From: Egibacter rhizosphaerae
Lineage (GTDB): Bacteria > Actinomycetota > Nitriliruptoria > Euzebyales > Egibacteraceae
Assembly: GCF_004322855.1 (NCBI RefSeq)
Contig: NZ_CP036402.1
Location: forward strand, 2,294,001 to 2,358,000
Direction of reading: 5' to 3'
DNA: 64,000 bases
Shown here: positions 1 through 7,102 of the stretch, piece by piece
Layout of the letters: every line of letters starts with the position of its first letter
Position numbering within the stretch: position 1 is the stretch's first letter
Notes under the pieces: model-generated
What the model saw: only the letters and a program-made list of their open reading frames with translations
Database searches by the model: none
What the model was told of the DNA's origin: nothing
Translations under genes and position numbers: made by a program

Positions 1-2
1 CA

Positions 3-152
3 CTGCTGGAGCGCGCGTGGGCCCTACGGGACAACGTCGCCGCACGCGACGCCATCTACGTCGCGTGCGCTGAGTTGCTCGGCGCCACCCTACTCACCCT
101 CGACCACAAGCTCGCACGCAGCTCACCGGTTGACGTCGAACATCTGCCATGA
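3..152 (+). CDS. PIN-domain (VapC-like) toxin, C-terminal end only
   Basis: The window opens inside this gene; the last 49 codons are readable and stop with TGA at 150-152. The visible peptide has the pattern of a PIN-domain C-terminus: ARDAIYVACAELLGATLLTLD, in which the Asp after Ala-Arg and the final Asp match acidic metal-binding positions of VapC ribonucleases. VapC toxins cleave tRNA or rRNA and are normally paired with an upstream VapB antitoxin, which would lie outside the window to the left. The family call rests on the C-terminal third alone, so the target and activity cannot be judged. Confidence 0.7.
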   Translation: MLERAWALRDNVAARDAIYVACAELLGATLLTLDHKLARSSPVDVEHLP

Positions 153-210
153 ACGTCAGCGGCCGGGAGTGGTCGATCGCCTCACCGACGGTGTGAGTAT
201 GGGCCACCCG

Positions 211-279
211 CTATCGGAGCAGTGGGCCTGAGGGGACAGCTCTCGAACCTTCGATGGAACGACGACGGCACCCCGAACC
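211..279 (+). repeat. 69-bp direct repeat, copy 1
   Basis: This segment reappears at 2632-2700 in the same orientation with about nine mismatches. The most conserved part is CAGTGGGCCTGAGGGGACAG followed by CTCTC, then ATGGAACGACGACGG. It lies in the spacer between the PIN-domain gene and the next gene on the minus strand and has no obvious coding sense. The two copies bracket about 2.4 kb holding two pairs of unknown genes. Confidence 0.85.
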
Positions 280-333
280 CAACCCGGAGACCAGAGGGAC
301 CCGGCGGTGACATACCCGATCACCCGGCGCGCG

Positions 334-1014
334 CTACTCGCCGGTGCCGCCCTCGACAGACTGGGCGGCGAGCTCAATGGCCTCATTGAGTTCACCCGGT
401 CCCGTTCTGGGGTCGTCCCTGATGACGTCGCGGATGGCAGCCTTGACTTGGAGCCGCCGCCACCGTTTTCGTCCCTCTTCGATGCGGTGGGCGTAGCCGT
501 GCTTCCTGTCGACGTTGAACTCAGCAATCGCGAACTCGATGACGTCCTCGAGCGACGGCCGGAATCGCCGGCCACCGACGGGGAGGTGGAGCCGCCAGGT
601 CTCGGAGGCCTTGCCCGCGTGGGCGCGAAGGAAGCCGACTGCCGAGGACTCTGCGTGGAGCTGCACATGCGCTGATGCCCATGCACGTTCGCGGACGTAG
701 TCGAATCGAACCACCGGGTGCCGGACCGTGGGCACGATCAACGCGAACTCGGACTGGTCGATCGCCAGGAATGATCCGGTGAAGTCGAACGTGCACCGGA
801 ACGAGGCGCGCAGGTCGAGTCGGTGCTCGCCCTGGATCGCCAGCGGCATGTCGACCGTGTTGCCATCATCGTCGAACGCACCCACTACAACACGGTCGTC
901 CGCCACCTGGGCGCCGATAGGCGGTTCATCGACCACCGTCCGGTCCAGCAGGTCGCTGACCTCGGCCGCGAACTCGCTGGCGGTCTCGATGAGTGCCGGA
1001 TCAGCCTCCGTCAT
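334..1014 (-). CDS. Unknown protein, second gene of an overlapping pair
   Basis: A 226-residue protein not recognised as a member of any family. It is acidic at the N-terminus (a run of Asp/Glu and the segment VVDEPPIG) and basic in the last third (EEGRKRWRRLQVKA), with no signal peptide or membrane segment, so it is probably a soluble cytoplasmic protein. The ATG at 1012-1014 is preferred because it overlaps the end of the upstream 65-residue gene by 14 bp, which suggests translational coupling. A TTG at 1036-1038 would add eight residues but has no well-placed ribosome binding site. A small gene followed by a larger partner with overlapping ends is common in toxin-antitoxin modules, but nothing in the sequence proves that here. 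Confidence 0.65.
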   Translation of the reverse strand: MTEADPALIETASEFAAEVSDLLDRTVVDEPPIGAQVADDRVVVGAFDDDGNTVDMPLAIQGEHRLDLRASFRCTFDFTGSFLAIDQSEFALIVPTVRHPVVRFDYVRERAWASAHVQLHAESSAVGFLRAHAGKASETWRLHLPVGGRRFRPSLEDVIEFAIAEFNVDRKHGYAHRIEEGRKRWRRLQVKAAIRDVIRDDPRTGPGELNEAIELAAQSVEGGTGE

Positions 1015-1198
1015 CGTCTGTGCCGAGGAGGAACTCAATCGAGCGGATGTCCTCCAGCAGCCAGTACTGCTCGCCGGTCAGTGCTCCCGAGTCCGCTGCA
1101 CGGTCGAGTTCGTCCCGGCTCATCGCGAGGCGAGCAAGAAGGCGCGCGCGCCGAGCCTCAAGCTCCGCGCGGCTCGGCTGCAGGACACGTGGTGACAT
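1001..1198 (-). CDS. Small helical unknown protein, first gene of the pair
   Basis: 65 residues, starting with ATG at 1196-1198 behind a purine-rich AGGGGGA site. The composition is that of a short coiled or helical protein (AELEARRARLLARLAMSRDE, then an acidic end DDDGG). The stop codon lies inside the start of the following 226-residue gene, so the two are almost certainly co-transcribed. Such small charged proteins often act as antitoxins or adaptors, but no DNA-binding motif is visible and the role is unknown. A longer upstream reading is possible but looks non-coding (rich in Ser, Arg and Thr). Confidence 0.55.
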   Translation of the reverse strand: MSPRVLQPSRAELEARRARLLARLAMSRDELDRAADSGALTGEQYWLLEDIRSIEFLLGTDDDGG

Positions 1199-1465
1199 CG
1201 GAATCCCCCTGGCAGCGGTTGTCGTCAGCGTACGAGATTGTGGCAGCCGGGTGAGACATCCCCTTGGACTGTAGCCCCCACACGGGCAGCTACGCTGCTG
1301 GCTCGAGGAGCTCGTGACCATGCCGCAGCGAACCGTGGCCGTCCGAGGCGACGCGGCGGTTGCGGGCGTGTGGGCCAAGTCGAGGCATCCTCCGACCTCG
1401 CGCTGCTCATCGAGGTGGCGCGTCGAGCTGCCGACTCGCTCGTAGGTCCCTCGCCACGCGAGATC

Positions 1466-1774
1466 CTACCTGACCTGCCGCCGGACGATCTCCGTCGCGC
1501 TGCGGTCGATAGCGTTCCAGAACCGTGGGGTCTCGCCACGGGCGGAACTGCCCGAACCACGGCAGAGTCCGCCGCCATCCGAGCCCGAAGGTTTTAGGCG
1601 ACCGAGTGCCTGCCGAATCCCTGGAGCGGGGACCGAGAGGTCTCCGAACAACTGCTCAACCTGCTGGACAGCAAAGGCCCCTTCGTTTCGAGCAGAGACC
1701 AAGACGGACGCAACCAGCACCTTCTTCCGGGCTGATGGGAGCATCTGCAGCCGAAGCGCGAACGGCTCACTCAT
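1466..1774 (-). CDS. Unknown protein with possible winged-helix N-terminus; C-terminus may be frameshifted
   Basis: Begins with ATG at 1772-1774, overlapping the end of the preceding gene in the arrangement ATGAGTGA, so the two are translationally coupled. The first 60 residues look like genuine protein (VLVASVLVSARNEGAF, then VEQLFGDLSVP, IRQALGRLK) and resemble a small helix-turn-helix fold in which a recognition helix follows a short turn. From about residue 62 the composition changes to Gly/Ser/Arg-rich, as though the original frame were lost. The gene may therefore be truncated by a frameshift. The function is unknown; its partner is the gene at 1767-2318. Confidence 0.45.
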   Translation of the reverse strand: MSEPFALRLQMLPSARKKVLVASVLVSARNEGAFAVQQVEQLFGDLSVPAPGIRQALGRLKPSGSDGGGLCRGSGSSARGETPRFWNAIDRSATEIVRRQVR

Positions 1775-2318
1775 GCAGTACGCCCATCCGCTTTCGTGCT
1801 TCATCCTTCGTCGACGGCTTAGTCTTGAAGGTCCGACTCACCCCGCTACCGCTCGGGATGACCCACTTAGAAATGCCGTTGAGTTGCGTCGAGAAGTTCT
1901 TGGCGTCGTAGATTCCCAACCGTTCGCACTCAGCCTTCAAGGTGTCGTACGTCGTCCCGTCTCGGTCATATCCACCCACCTTGCGTGCGAAGACGAGCGT
2001 GATGGCCAGCGCCCGGACACGGTCAGCGTTGTTGTTGCCAAACTTCTCGGGGTCGTTGGTGAAGATAAGCTCTCCGTACTCATTCTCAGCGAAATAGTCT
2101 TCGATGGCCTCTGCCGGGATGCTCAACCCCTCGGCAACCTGGGCAAGGCTGTCGCCAACGTCTGCGGCACCCTGCTTTCCAGGGCCTCCCTGACCTCCCG
2201 AGCCGCGATCACCGCCACCATCGCGACATGTACGCGGGAAACATGACTCCTGAGACCAATGGGAAGAAGGGTGTGGCGAATGAATGCTTCCGGTGTTTGC
2301 TCGTGTCCGTATGCACAC
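1767..2318 (-). CDS. Unknown soluble protein, first gene of a coupled pair; start uncertain
   Basis: The C-terminal 125 codons are convincing: a mixed alpha/beta protein with segments such as AIEDYFAENEYGELIF, ALAITLVFARKVGGYDRD and FSTQLNGISKWVIPSGSG, ending in a basic tail. The first 55 codons from the ATG at 2316-2318 are rich in Ser, Pro, Arg and Gly and are probably not coding. A TTG near 2126 is an alternative start, giving a protein of about 119 residues. A different minus-strand frame (2123-2428) also reads protein-like, so an ancestral longer gene may have been frameshifted here. The downstream gene overlaps it by eight bases. No family is recognised. Confidence 0.5.
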   Translation of the reverse strand: MCIRTRANTGSIHSPHPSSHWSQESCFPRTCRDGGGDRGSGGQGGPGKQGAADVGDSLAQVAEGLSIPAEAIEDYFAENEYGELIFTNDPEKFGNNNADRVRALAITLVFARKVGGYDRDGTTYDTLKAECERLGIYDAKNFSTQLNGISKWVIPSGSGVSRTFKTKPSTKDEARKRMGVLHE

Positions 2319-2428
2319 TCTTCGCCGTCCGGCCAGGCGACGGGCGTCGACTCCTCATAGATCCGCAGCCCCCAATAGGTCGTCGAGGTCACGACGTACT
2401 GCACACTGTCTGGCTGCACCAACTTCAA

Positions 2429-2909
2429 GACGTCGGTGACGCTGCCTTTCGATTAGTTCGTGCGTCTCCACGGGCGCGAGCGGCTCTTGCCCCCCTGTTA
2501 CACGGTGGCAATCGGCACGTCGGAGGGCCAGCAGCTCGGACCGCGCCTGCCACTGCAGAGAGCTACGAGCTGTGCCATGCAGCCGCGCCGGTGACCATGA
2601 GGGGCGCTCGGCTCGAGAACGGAACAAGCCCCTACCGGAGCAGTGGGCCTGAGGGGACAGCTCTCAAGCCTCGGATGGAACGACGACGGGATCCCGAATC
2701 CGCTCGGCAAGCCAGGCCGACCGTAGCGTAGGCCACTCCGTCGCTACCGCCGGCAATCGACAGGCCCTGTGACCGACGAGGTGAGCAACGAGCGCCTTAC
2801 GTCGGAGCGCCGATCACAGGCGCGAGAGCGTGGCTGGGCGAAGCCGCTGCCTCGCCGTGCACGGAAGTCACCGTTGCGAGCCCCTCCGCCGAAGCGGTGG
2901 CGGCGCCAT
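2429..2909. other. Gene-poor spacer holding repeat copy 2
   Basis: About 480 bp without a supportable gene. The open frames here are Arg/Pro/Ser-rich and lack ribosome binding sites. The only structure seen is the second copy of the 69-bp direct repeat at 2632-2700. Confidence 0.5.
2632..2700 (+). repeat. 69-bp direct repeat, copy 2
   Basis: Second copy of the repeat at 211-279, at an offset of 2421 bp. It keeps the core CAGTGGGCCTGAGGGGACAG and CTCTC and the block ATGGAACGACGACGG; the differences cluster in the middle and at the right end. Divergence of roughly 13 percent means it is not a fresh duplication. Confidence 0.85.
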
Positions 2910-3323
2910 TCAGTCCGTAACCGTGTGGCTGGCGTGGATCGTTCGAACCGCGCACCAGAACCACCGGAATGGCGGCGCTTGGCCAATCTCGGGGCCCTGA
3001 GCCGTATGCTTGTCACAGGCTCGTGGTTCCATCGGGCTACTGAGTCGGCCACGGAAGGGGGCGTGGCAATGCTGCACATCCGCTTCGGGGATCTTGCTGG
3101 CTTGAGCGGGGTCGGGGCCGGAGCCGCGGAACCGCTGTAGGGCTTCGCGTGATGTCCACCGCTCGTAGACGTAGATGCGGTCCGACGACATCGGGTCGGC
3201 GGTCAGGGCGAAGTCAAGGCAACCCTCGGCGCGTAGCGCCGCCTTCACGACCTCCCTGCAGCCGGCGATGTAGTCCTCGCGGCCGGCGGCTTGGACTCGC
3301 AAGCATCCAGCGACGATGAGCAC
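2910..3323 (-). CDS. Antibiotic-biosynthesis-monooxygenase-fold (YgiN-like) protein with aberrant C-terminus
   Basis: Starts at GTG 3321-3323 behind a good GGAGG site. The first 80 residues are typical of the ABM dimeric ferredoxin-like fold: LIVAGCLRV strand, EDYIAGCREVVKAAL helix, GCLDFALTADP, then IYVYERWTSREALQRF. ABM proteins act on quinols, haem or polyketide-like substrates without a metal. The family normally ends shortly after a motif like SGPDPAQASKIPEADVQ. Here the frame runs on for about 50 further residues of unusual composition, which suggests a frameshift just after that motif. The gene follows the reductase gene after a 13-bp gap and shares its operon. Substrate unknown. Confidence 0.75.
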   Translation of the reverse strand: MLIVAGCLRVQAAGREDYIAGCREVVKAALRAEGCLDFALTADPMSSDRIYVYERWTSREALQRFRGSGPDPAQASKIPEADVQHCHAPFRGRLSSPMEPRACDKHTAQGPEIGQAPPFRWFWCAVRTIHASHTVTD

Positions 3324-3336
3324 GCTCGATCCTCCA

Positions 3337-3876
3337 TCAGGCAGGTTGGTAGCACAAGCAGATGGTCCCGGAGGCGAACACGTCGGTCCGCGCGAGTCGC
3401 AGCGGGATGCGCTTGGCGAGTCTGGGCAGGACGGGCCTCCCTTTACCGAGCAGGACGGGGTTGACGATGATGCGGTACTCGTCGACGAGGCCGGCATCGG
3501 CCAGCGTCGCAGCGAGTGTGGAGCTGGCGAACAACGCGAGGTCGGATCCTTCCATGGCCTTCAGGCGGCGCACCTCGCCCACGGGATCCTCGGTGACGAT
3601 GCGGCTATTGGACCAGGCGGCCTGTCGCAGCGTGGATGAGAAGACGAACTTTGGGAGGGCGTTCATGAGCGCCGCTTCGGGCTCGCGGGCGTCGGGCCAG
3701 TATCCAGCGAGCCCCTCGTAGGTGCGCCGGCCGAGCAGGATCGCGTCGATCGAGCGCAGCATCCGGTCGACGTAGGCGCTGAAGTCCCAATCGACGATGT
3801 GCCAATCCAGCTTGCCTCCGGGACCCGCCATCGATCCGTCGGCGGTCACCAGCATTTGGAACAAGAGCCTACGCAT
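3337..3876 (-). CDS. Dihydrofolate reductase family protein (RibD C-terminal-like)
   Basis: 179 residues with the pattern of the stand-alone RibD-C/DHFR-like reductases (YwjB/YyaP type): MRRLLFQMLVTADGSMAGPG at the start, ILLGRRTYEGLAGYWP with the nucleotide-contacting Gly-Arg-Arg-Thr-Tyr, and YRIIVNPVLLGKGRP near the end. These proteins bind NADPH and reduce a poorly defined substrate in the cytosol; most are not true folate enzymes. A GGAAAGGA site precedes the ATG. It is the first gene of a two-gene unit with the ABM-fold protein. The family call is secure, the substrate is not known. Confidence 0.88.
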   Translation of the reverse strand: MRRLLFQMLVTADGSMAGPGGKLDWHIVDWDFSAYVDRMLRSIDAILLGRRTYEGLAGYWPDAREPEAALMNALPKFVFSSTLRQAAWSNSRIVTEDPVGEVRRLKAMEGSDLALFASSTLAATLADAGLVDEYRIIVNPVLLGKGRPVLPRLAKRIPLRLARTDVFASGTICLCYQPA

Positions 3877-4374
3877 CAGACATCCTTTCCCGGTTACGTG
3901 AGAGGAGCGGTCCGCTGGATAGACGGTCCTACACCGCGGAGTTCATCGGTGCCATCCGGTGACCGGGAGGCGAACCTGCCCAGGTCTGGCAGGCCCACCT
4001 ACCCGGCGGGTTCCGAAGGCTATGTGCGGATGGATTCGCCGCTCGAGGCATTCGTCTGCGCGGCCATGAGGTCCTAGGTTCGCGGGGTCATACTCCGAGT
4101 GGTGCATGAGGCCCTTCATCGACTGGGCCCTCGCTGGGCGCCACCCGGCTGAACACACCACCGCAATATCCGCTACTTCCCCCTGCCCGCGGCCTTCCAC
4201 CGTCCTCTCTACCAGCGCCGCCGCGGCCGCCACACGCCGCACCCAGACCTGACTGCCTTGTTAATGTCCTACCCCGCCATGCCCCCCGACAGAGCGCCGA
4301 CAACCGCTGGCACGATCGTCTCACCTCATCTATTGGCGTACGCCTCAAACCTCTTGTGTGGCGCCGCTCAGTGG
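3877..4374. other. Spacer without recognised features
   Basis: Roughly 500 bp upstream of the reductase gene and downstream of the hydrolase gene. A minus-strand frame at 3943-4242 contains a stretch reading MHHSEYDPANLGPHGR that could be a gene remnant, but no start, ribosome binding site or family supports it. I see no RNA gene or clear repeat. Confidence 0.4.
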
Positions 4375-4953
4375 TCAGGCCTCGGCGTCCAGGAAGCTGA
4401 GGACACGGTCGAGAAGCAGTTGGGCTGCGGCTTGGTCGTAGGACGACAGCCCGTTGTCGGCGAACAGGTGACGGTTTCCGGCGTACAGAAACAGTTCGGC
4501 GTCCTCCACCCTCGTCACGAGTTCGCGGGCGGCGTCAACATCGCCCTCGTCGGCGAACAGCTCGTCAGCGTCCATGCCGTGCACCTGCAACGGCACCCCT
4601 GGCGGCCATGGGCTGCCGAACTCGTGGGCAGGCACGCAGGCTTCCAGCAGCACGGCCCCGGTGGCGCCTGCTCGGGTCTGAGCGAGCTTCTGAGCGGGCA
4701 GCACCCCGAGAGACCAGCCGACATAGACGAGCGCGGGCGGCAAGCCCTCGGCGGCGAGCACGCCGCGGTCGACGATGGTGCCGAAACCGACCTGCTCGGC
4801 GTAGCCGACGCCGTCCTCCAGTCGCTCGAACGTCTGCCCCTCGAAGAGATCGGGCACGTGGACGGAATGCCCGGCCTGCCTGAGCTCGTCGGCGAACGCG
4901 AGGACTCCCGACGTGCGTCCGTGGGCATGGTGGAACAGCGCGATCTCGGCCAT
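4375..4953 (-). CDS. Dienelactone hydrolase family alpha/beta hydrolase
   Basis: 192 residues from the ATG at 4951-4953, which follows the site AAGAAGGG; an upstream ATG adds 16 poorly conserved residues. The order of elements fits a small dienelactone-hydrolase-like alpha/beta hydrolase: MAEIALFHHAHGRTSG strand and oxyanion region, a HVPDLFEGQTF segment, the nucleophile elbow GWSLGV (Ser where classical enzymes have Cys), an acidic residue in HGMDADELF and the catalytic His in NRHLFAD. It should hydrolyse an ester or lactone in the cytoplasm; the substrate cannot be read from sequence. It lies 44 bp after the membrane protein at 4998-5633 and may share its transcript. Confidence 0.85.
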   Translation of the reverse strand: MAEIALFHHAHGRTSGVLAFADELRQAGHSVHVPDLFEGQTFERLEDGVGYAEQVGFGTIVDRGVLAAEGLPPALVYVGWSLGVLPAQKLAQTRAGATGAVLLEACVPAHEFGSPWPPGVPLQVHGMDADELFADEGDVDAARELVTRVEDAELFLYAGNRHLFADNGLSSYDQAAAQLLLDRVLSFLDAEA

Positions 4954-4997
4954 ATGCAGTCCCTTCTTCGGGGGTGCGCCCGGCGGCGTCTCGATCC

Positions 4998-5633
4998 TCA
5001 CTCCTCGTCGTCGATGGCGTAGACGTAGGTGAGCTCCGCGTCGCGGTAGGTCGCGGTGACACGCCAGCAGCCCGGGTCAGTGGGGGTCATCCCGGCGATC
5101 ATGAACCAGCCGCGTCTGTACTCGTACGCGTTCGTGCCCGGAGGTCCGAGCACCACTGGGTCGGCGCCGGGGGCATCGAGGCGCTCGTAGGCCACCTCGA
5201 TGTCGGGTTCGGGCTCGTCGGCGCCGCCCTCGAAGTCCGCGCTCCACCACACGCTCTTGAGCCCGCCGCTGGCGTCATCGACCAGCACGGTCCACAACTC
5301 GGCGGTGCCGTACCACATCCCGTCGTCGACGGGCGGCTCGGCAGGGTAGGGATCGGGCGGGGAGAACCGGGCTTCCTCGAGCTCGGTCACCGGGCAGCCC
5401 TCGCCCGACGAGCCCCCGGCGAGCCGGACGGTCGCGTCGTCGCCGACCCATGGGCCGGCGACCATCGGCACGACGGCCACCACCGCGGCCACCAGCGCCG
5501 TGACTGAGCCACCAAGAGCGGCCTGTCGCCGGCGGCGACGGCGACGCCCCGAGGCCCACAGCAAGTCGAAAGCCGCGGGGCCGGTCGGCTCGGCTGCGGC
5601 GTCGTGCAACCATCGGCGCGGATCGTCAGGCAT
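4998..5633 (-). CDS. Single-pass membrane protein, probable regulator partner of the ECF sigma factor
   Basis: 211 residues. The ATG at 5631-5633 overlaps the last codons of the sigma-factor gene, so the two are coupled. After a cytoplasmic segment of about 27 residues comes a run of nine basic residues, then one membrane helix (GGSVTALVAAVVAVVPMVAG) and an outer domain of about 150 residues with two Cys (EGCPVTELE and PTDPGCWRVTATY) that could form a disulfide. Position and topology fit an anti-sigma-like or signal-sensing partner, but no zinc-binding anti-sigma motif (HxxxCxxC) is visible, so this is inference. Confidence 0.7.
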   Translation of the reverse strand: MPDDPRRWLHDAAAEPTGPAAFDLLWASGRRRRRRRQAALGGSVTALVAAVVAVVPMVAGPWVGDDATVRLAGGSSGEGCPVTELEEARFSPPDPYPAEPPVDDGMWYGTAELWTVLVDDASGGLKSVWWSADFEGGADEPEPDIEVAYERLDAPGADPVVLGPPGTNAYEYRRGWFMIAGMTPTDPGCWRVTATYRDAELTYVYAIDDEE

Positions 5634-6171
5634 CACAGGCCTCCGTATCGACAGGGACACCCGGACCGTCGGTGGGCACGTCGTCGCCGAACGACACGCG
5701 CAACGCCGCAACCGCCCGCTTGGTGAGCGACCGCACGGCGTTCTCGGACACCCCCATGTGCGTCGCGGCCTCGGCCACGGGCAAGTCGAGATAGAACCGC
5801 AGAACAATGACCGTTCGCTGGCGCTTGGGGAGCCTGGCGACCGCGTGTCGAATCGCGATCCGGGTGCTGCCGTCCGTGGCGCTGCTTTCGCCTGACGGGG
5901 GGCCACCAGCAAGACGCTGGCTGGCGCGCCGCTCGGCGGCGCGCCGCCGGAACGTGCTGTTGGCCAGGTTCAACGCCACCCGCCATGTCCACCCCGCGGG
6001 ATTGTCCAGCCCGCGGACGTGCTCCCACCGGGCGAACGCGCGCAGCAGCGCCTCCTGGGCCACCTCTTCGGCGAGCCGCCGGTCACCCAGATGCAGCGAC
6101 AGGCCACCAACGAGCCTCGGGAACTGCGCGGAGCAGAACCCCTCCGCCTCGTCTCGTCCTGTCTCGTCCAT
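5626..6171 (-). CDS. ECF-type RNA polymerase sigma factor
   Basis: 181 residues from ATG 6169-6171; a longer version starting at 6210 is possible but has a weaker site. Region 2 is visible as LAEEVAQEALLRAFARWEHV followed by NPAGWTWRVALNLAN, and region 4 as the block beginning LPKRQRTVIVLRFYLDLPVAE with its helix-turn-helix MGVSENAVRSLTKRAVAAL. This is the SigE/SigL-like arrangement common in actinobacteria, where the factor directs polymerase to a small regulon in response to an envelope or stress cue. The downstream membrane protein, whose start overlaps this gene, is the likely partner. Confidence 0.92.
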   Translation of the reverse strand: MDETGRDEAEGFCSAQFPRLVGGLSLHLGDRRLAEEVAQEALLRAFARWEHVRGLDNPAGWTWRVALNLANSTFRRRAAERRASQRLAGGPPSGESSATDGSTRIAIRHAVARLPKRQRTVIVLRFYLDLPVAEAATHMGVSENAVRSLTKRAVAALRVSFGDDVPTDGPGVPVDTEACDA

Positions 6172-6346
6172 GCCGTCCCGCTCGCCGTCTCGCCTGCTCC
6201 CCACATACACGCATGAACCCTTCCGAGTGTGTCACCCGCCACGATTACGAGACGCTCGCGTCCTCCAGCACGGGGTCGCCTTCCCCGGGGGCTGCCCCCG
6301 GTTCGGTTGACATCCGTGATGTGAGCGAGACTGCGCTCACGGAAGG

Positions 6347-6514
6347 ATGTCGACACGACCAAGCACTACCCACTGGAGTTCAAGGCTGACGTGGTGGCCA
6401 TGGCGCTCAAGGGCGAGGTGCCCAAACGGCGGATCGCCGAGGACGTCGGGATCTCCGAGACCACGCTGCACCGCTGGATCAACCAGGCGGAGCGAACGCT
6501 CCGCAGCACCGAAG
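6347..6514 (+). pseudogene. IS3-type transposase OrfA N-terminus, truncated and frameshifted
   Basis: Downstream of an ATG at 6347-6349 the conserved N-terminal peptide of an IS3-family OrfA can be read (KHYPLEFKADVVAMALKG, then a helix-turn-helix GISETTLHRWINQAE). It lies in a different frame from that ATG: two extra bases near 6353 break the expected Met-Ser-Thr-Thr start. After about 45 codons the homology ends and a different protein remnant continues in the same frame. No OrfB catalytic domain is present, so it cannot transpose. Confidence 0.7.
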
Positions 6515-6800
6515 GCCGAGCCGAGCAGATTGAGGCCAACCTTGACCGCACCCTGGCGATGCTCCCCGACATCCAGACCGCCTACATCGAGGGCTCGGAG
6601 AGCGTGCGCCGGCAGTACAACCAGGCCTTCTTCACGCGCATCGAGATCGACGACGAGTACACCGTTACATCCGAGCTGGCCGGTCCCTGGGACATCTACT
6701 TCGAGCCCAACGTTCGCCGCCGTGCCCTCGAGCTCTCCGAACAGGAGCCCGACCCCCAGAACGCAGACCGGCCGCAACCCTTACTCGGAGTCACCGCCGG
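6515..6800 (+). pseudogene. Large serine recombinase, C-terminal remnant
   Basis: In the same frame as the OrfA fragment the peptide changes to IEANLDRTLAMLPDIQTAYI, then ESVRRQYNQAFFTRIEIDDE and VTSELAGPWDIYF. This matches the last part of phage-type serine integrases: a coiled-coil exit, the R(R/K)xxNQAxFxxIxVDD-like motif and the closing beta hairpin. The catalytic N-terminal domain is absent. The remnant lies next to tRNA-Leu, and the open frame runs on into the tRNA. It probably marks an old integrated element. Confidence 0.65.
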
Positions 6801-6844
6801 AACGGACCCTGTCTCGTCTGGCCAGGGTTTGAATATGGACTGGT

Positions 6845-6931
6845 TGGTGGGCGAGGGGGGACTTGAACCCCCACGGGCCGAAGCCCACAGACACCTGAAG
6901 CCTGCGCGTCTACCAATTCCGCCACTCGCCC
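6845..6931 (-). tRNA. tRNA-Leu (anticodon CAG)
   Basis: Read on the minus strand: a perfect 7-bp acceptor stem GGGCGAG/CTCGCCC, discriminator A and an encoded CCA end, with the long variable arm expected of a class II tRNA. The anticodon loop TTCAGGT is closed by a 5-bp stem with one G-T pair, which gives the anticodon CAG, reading CUG codons. Total length is 87 bases. The placement beside fhaA is the same as leuT in mycobacteria. Confidence 0.95.
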
Positions 6932-7102
6932 GAGGGCGCTGACAGCGAGGTCAGCAAGCGGAGATTCTAGCAACAGGCCCACACCGACGCCGTGGACGGC
7001 GGCCGTCCGTACCCCTGGGGACAACGACAAGGCTCGCACCAGCCCCCTGCAACCCCATTAAACTCGGTGCACAACGTCTCCGTGAGAGGACCCCCGTACG
7101 GC

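Noticed and set aside
1238-1597. Plus-strand 119-codon frame
   Set aside because: The composition is Arg/Ala/Pro-rich, no ribosome binding site or family is seen, and the region is the spacer and tail of genes on the minus strand.
2123-2428. Minus-strand frame reading MKLVQPDSVQYVVTSTTYWG and onward
   Set aside because: The N-terminal half looks like protein, but it overlaps the better-supported gene at 1767-2318 in another frame, has no clear ribosome site and loses character after residue 75. It is mentioned there as a possible frameshifted relative.
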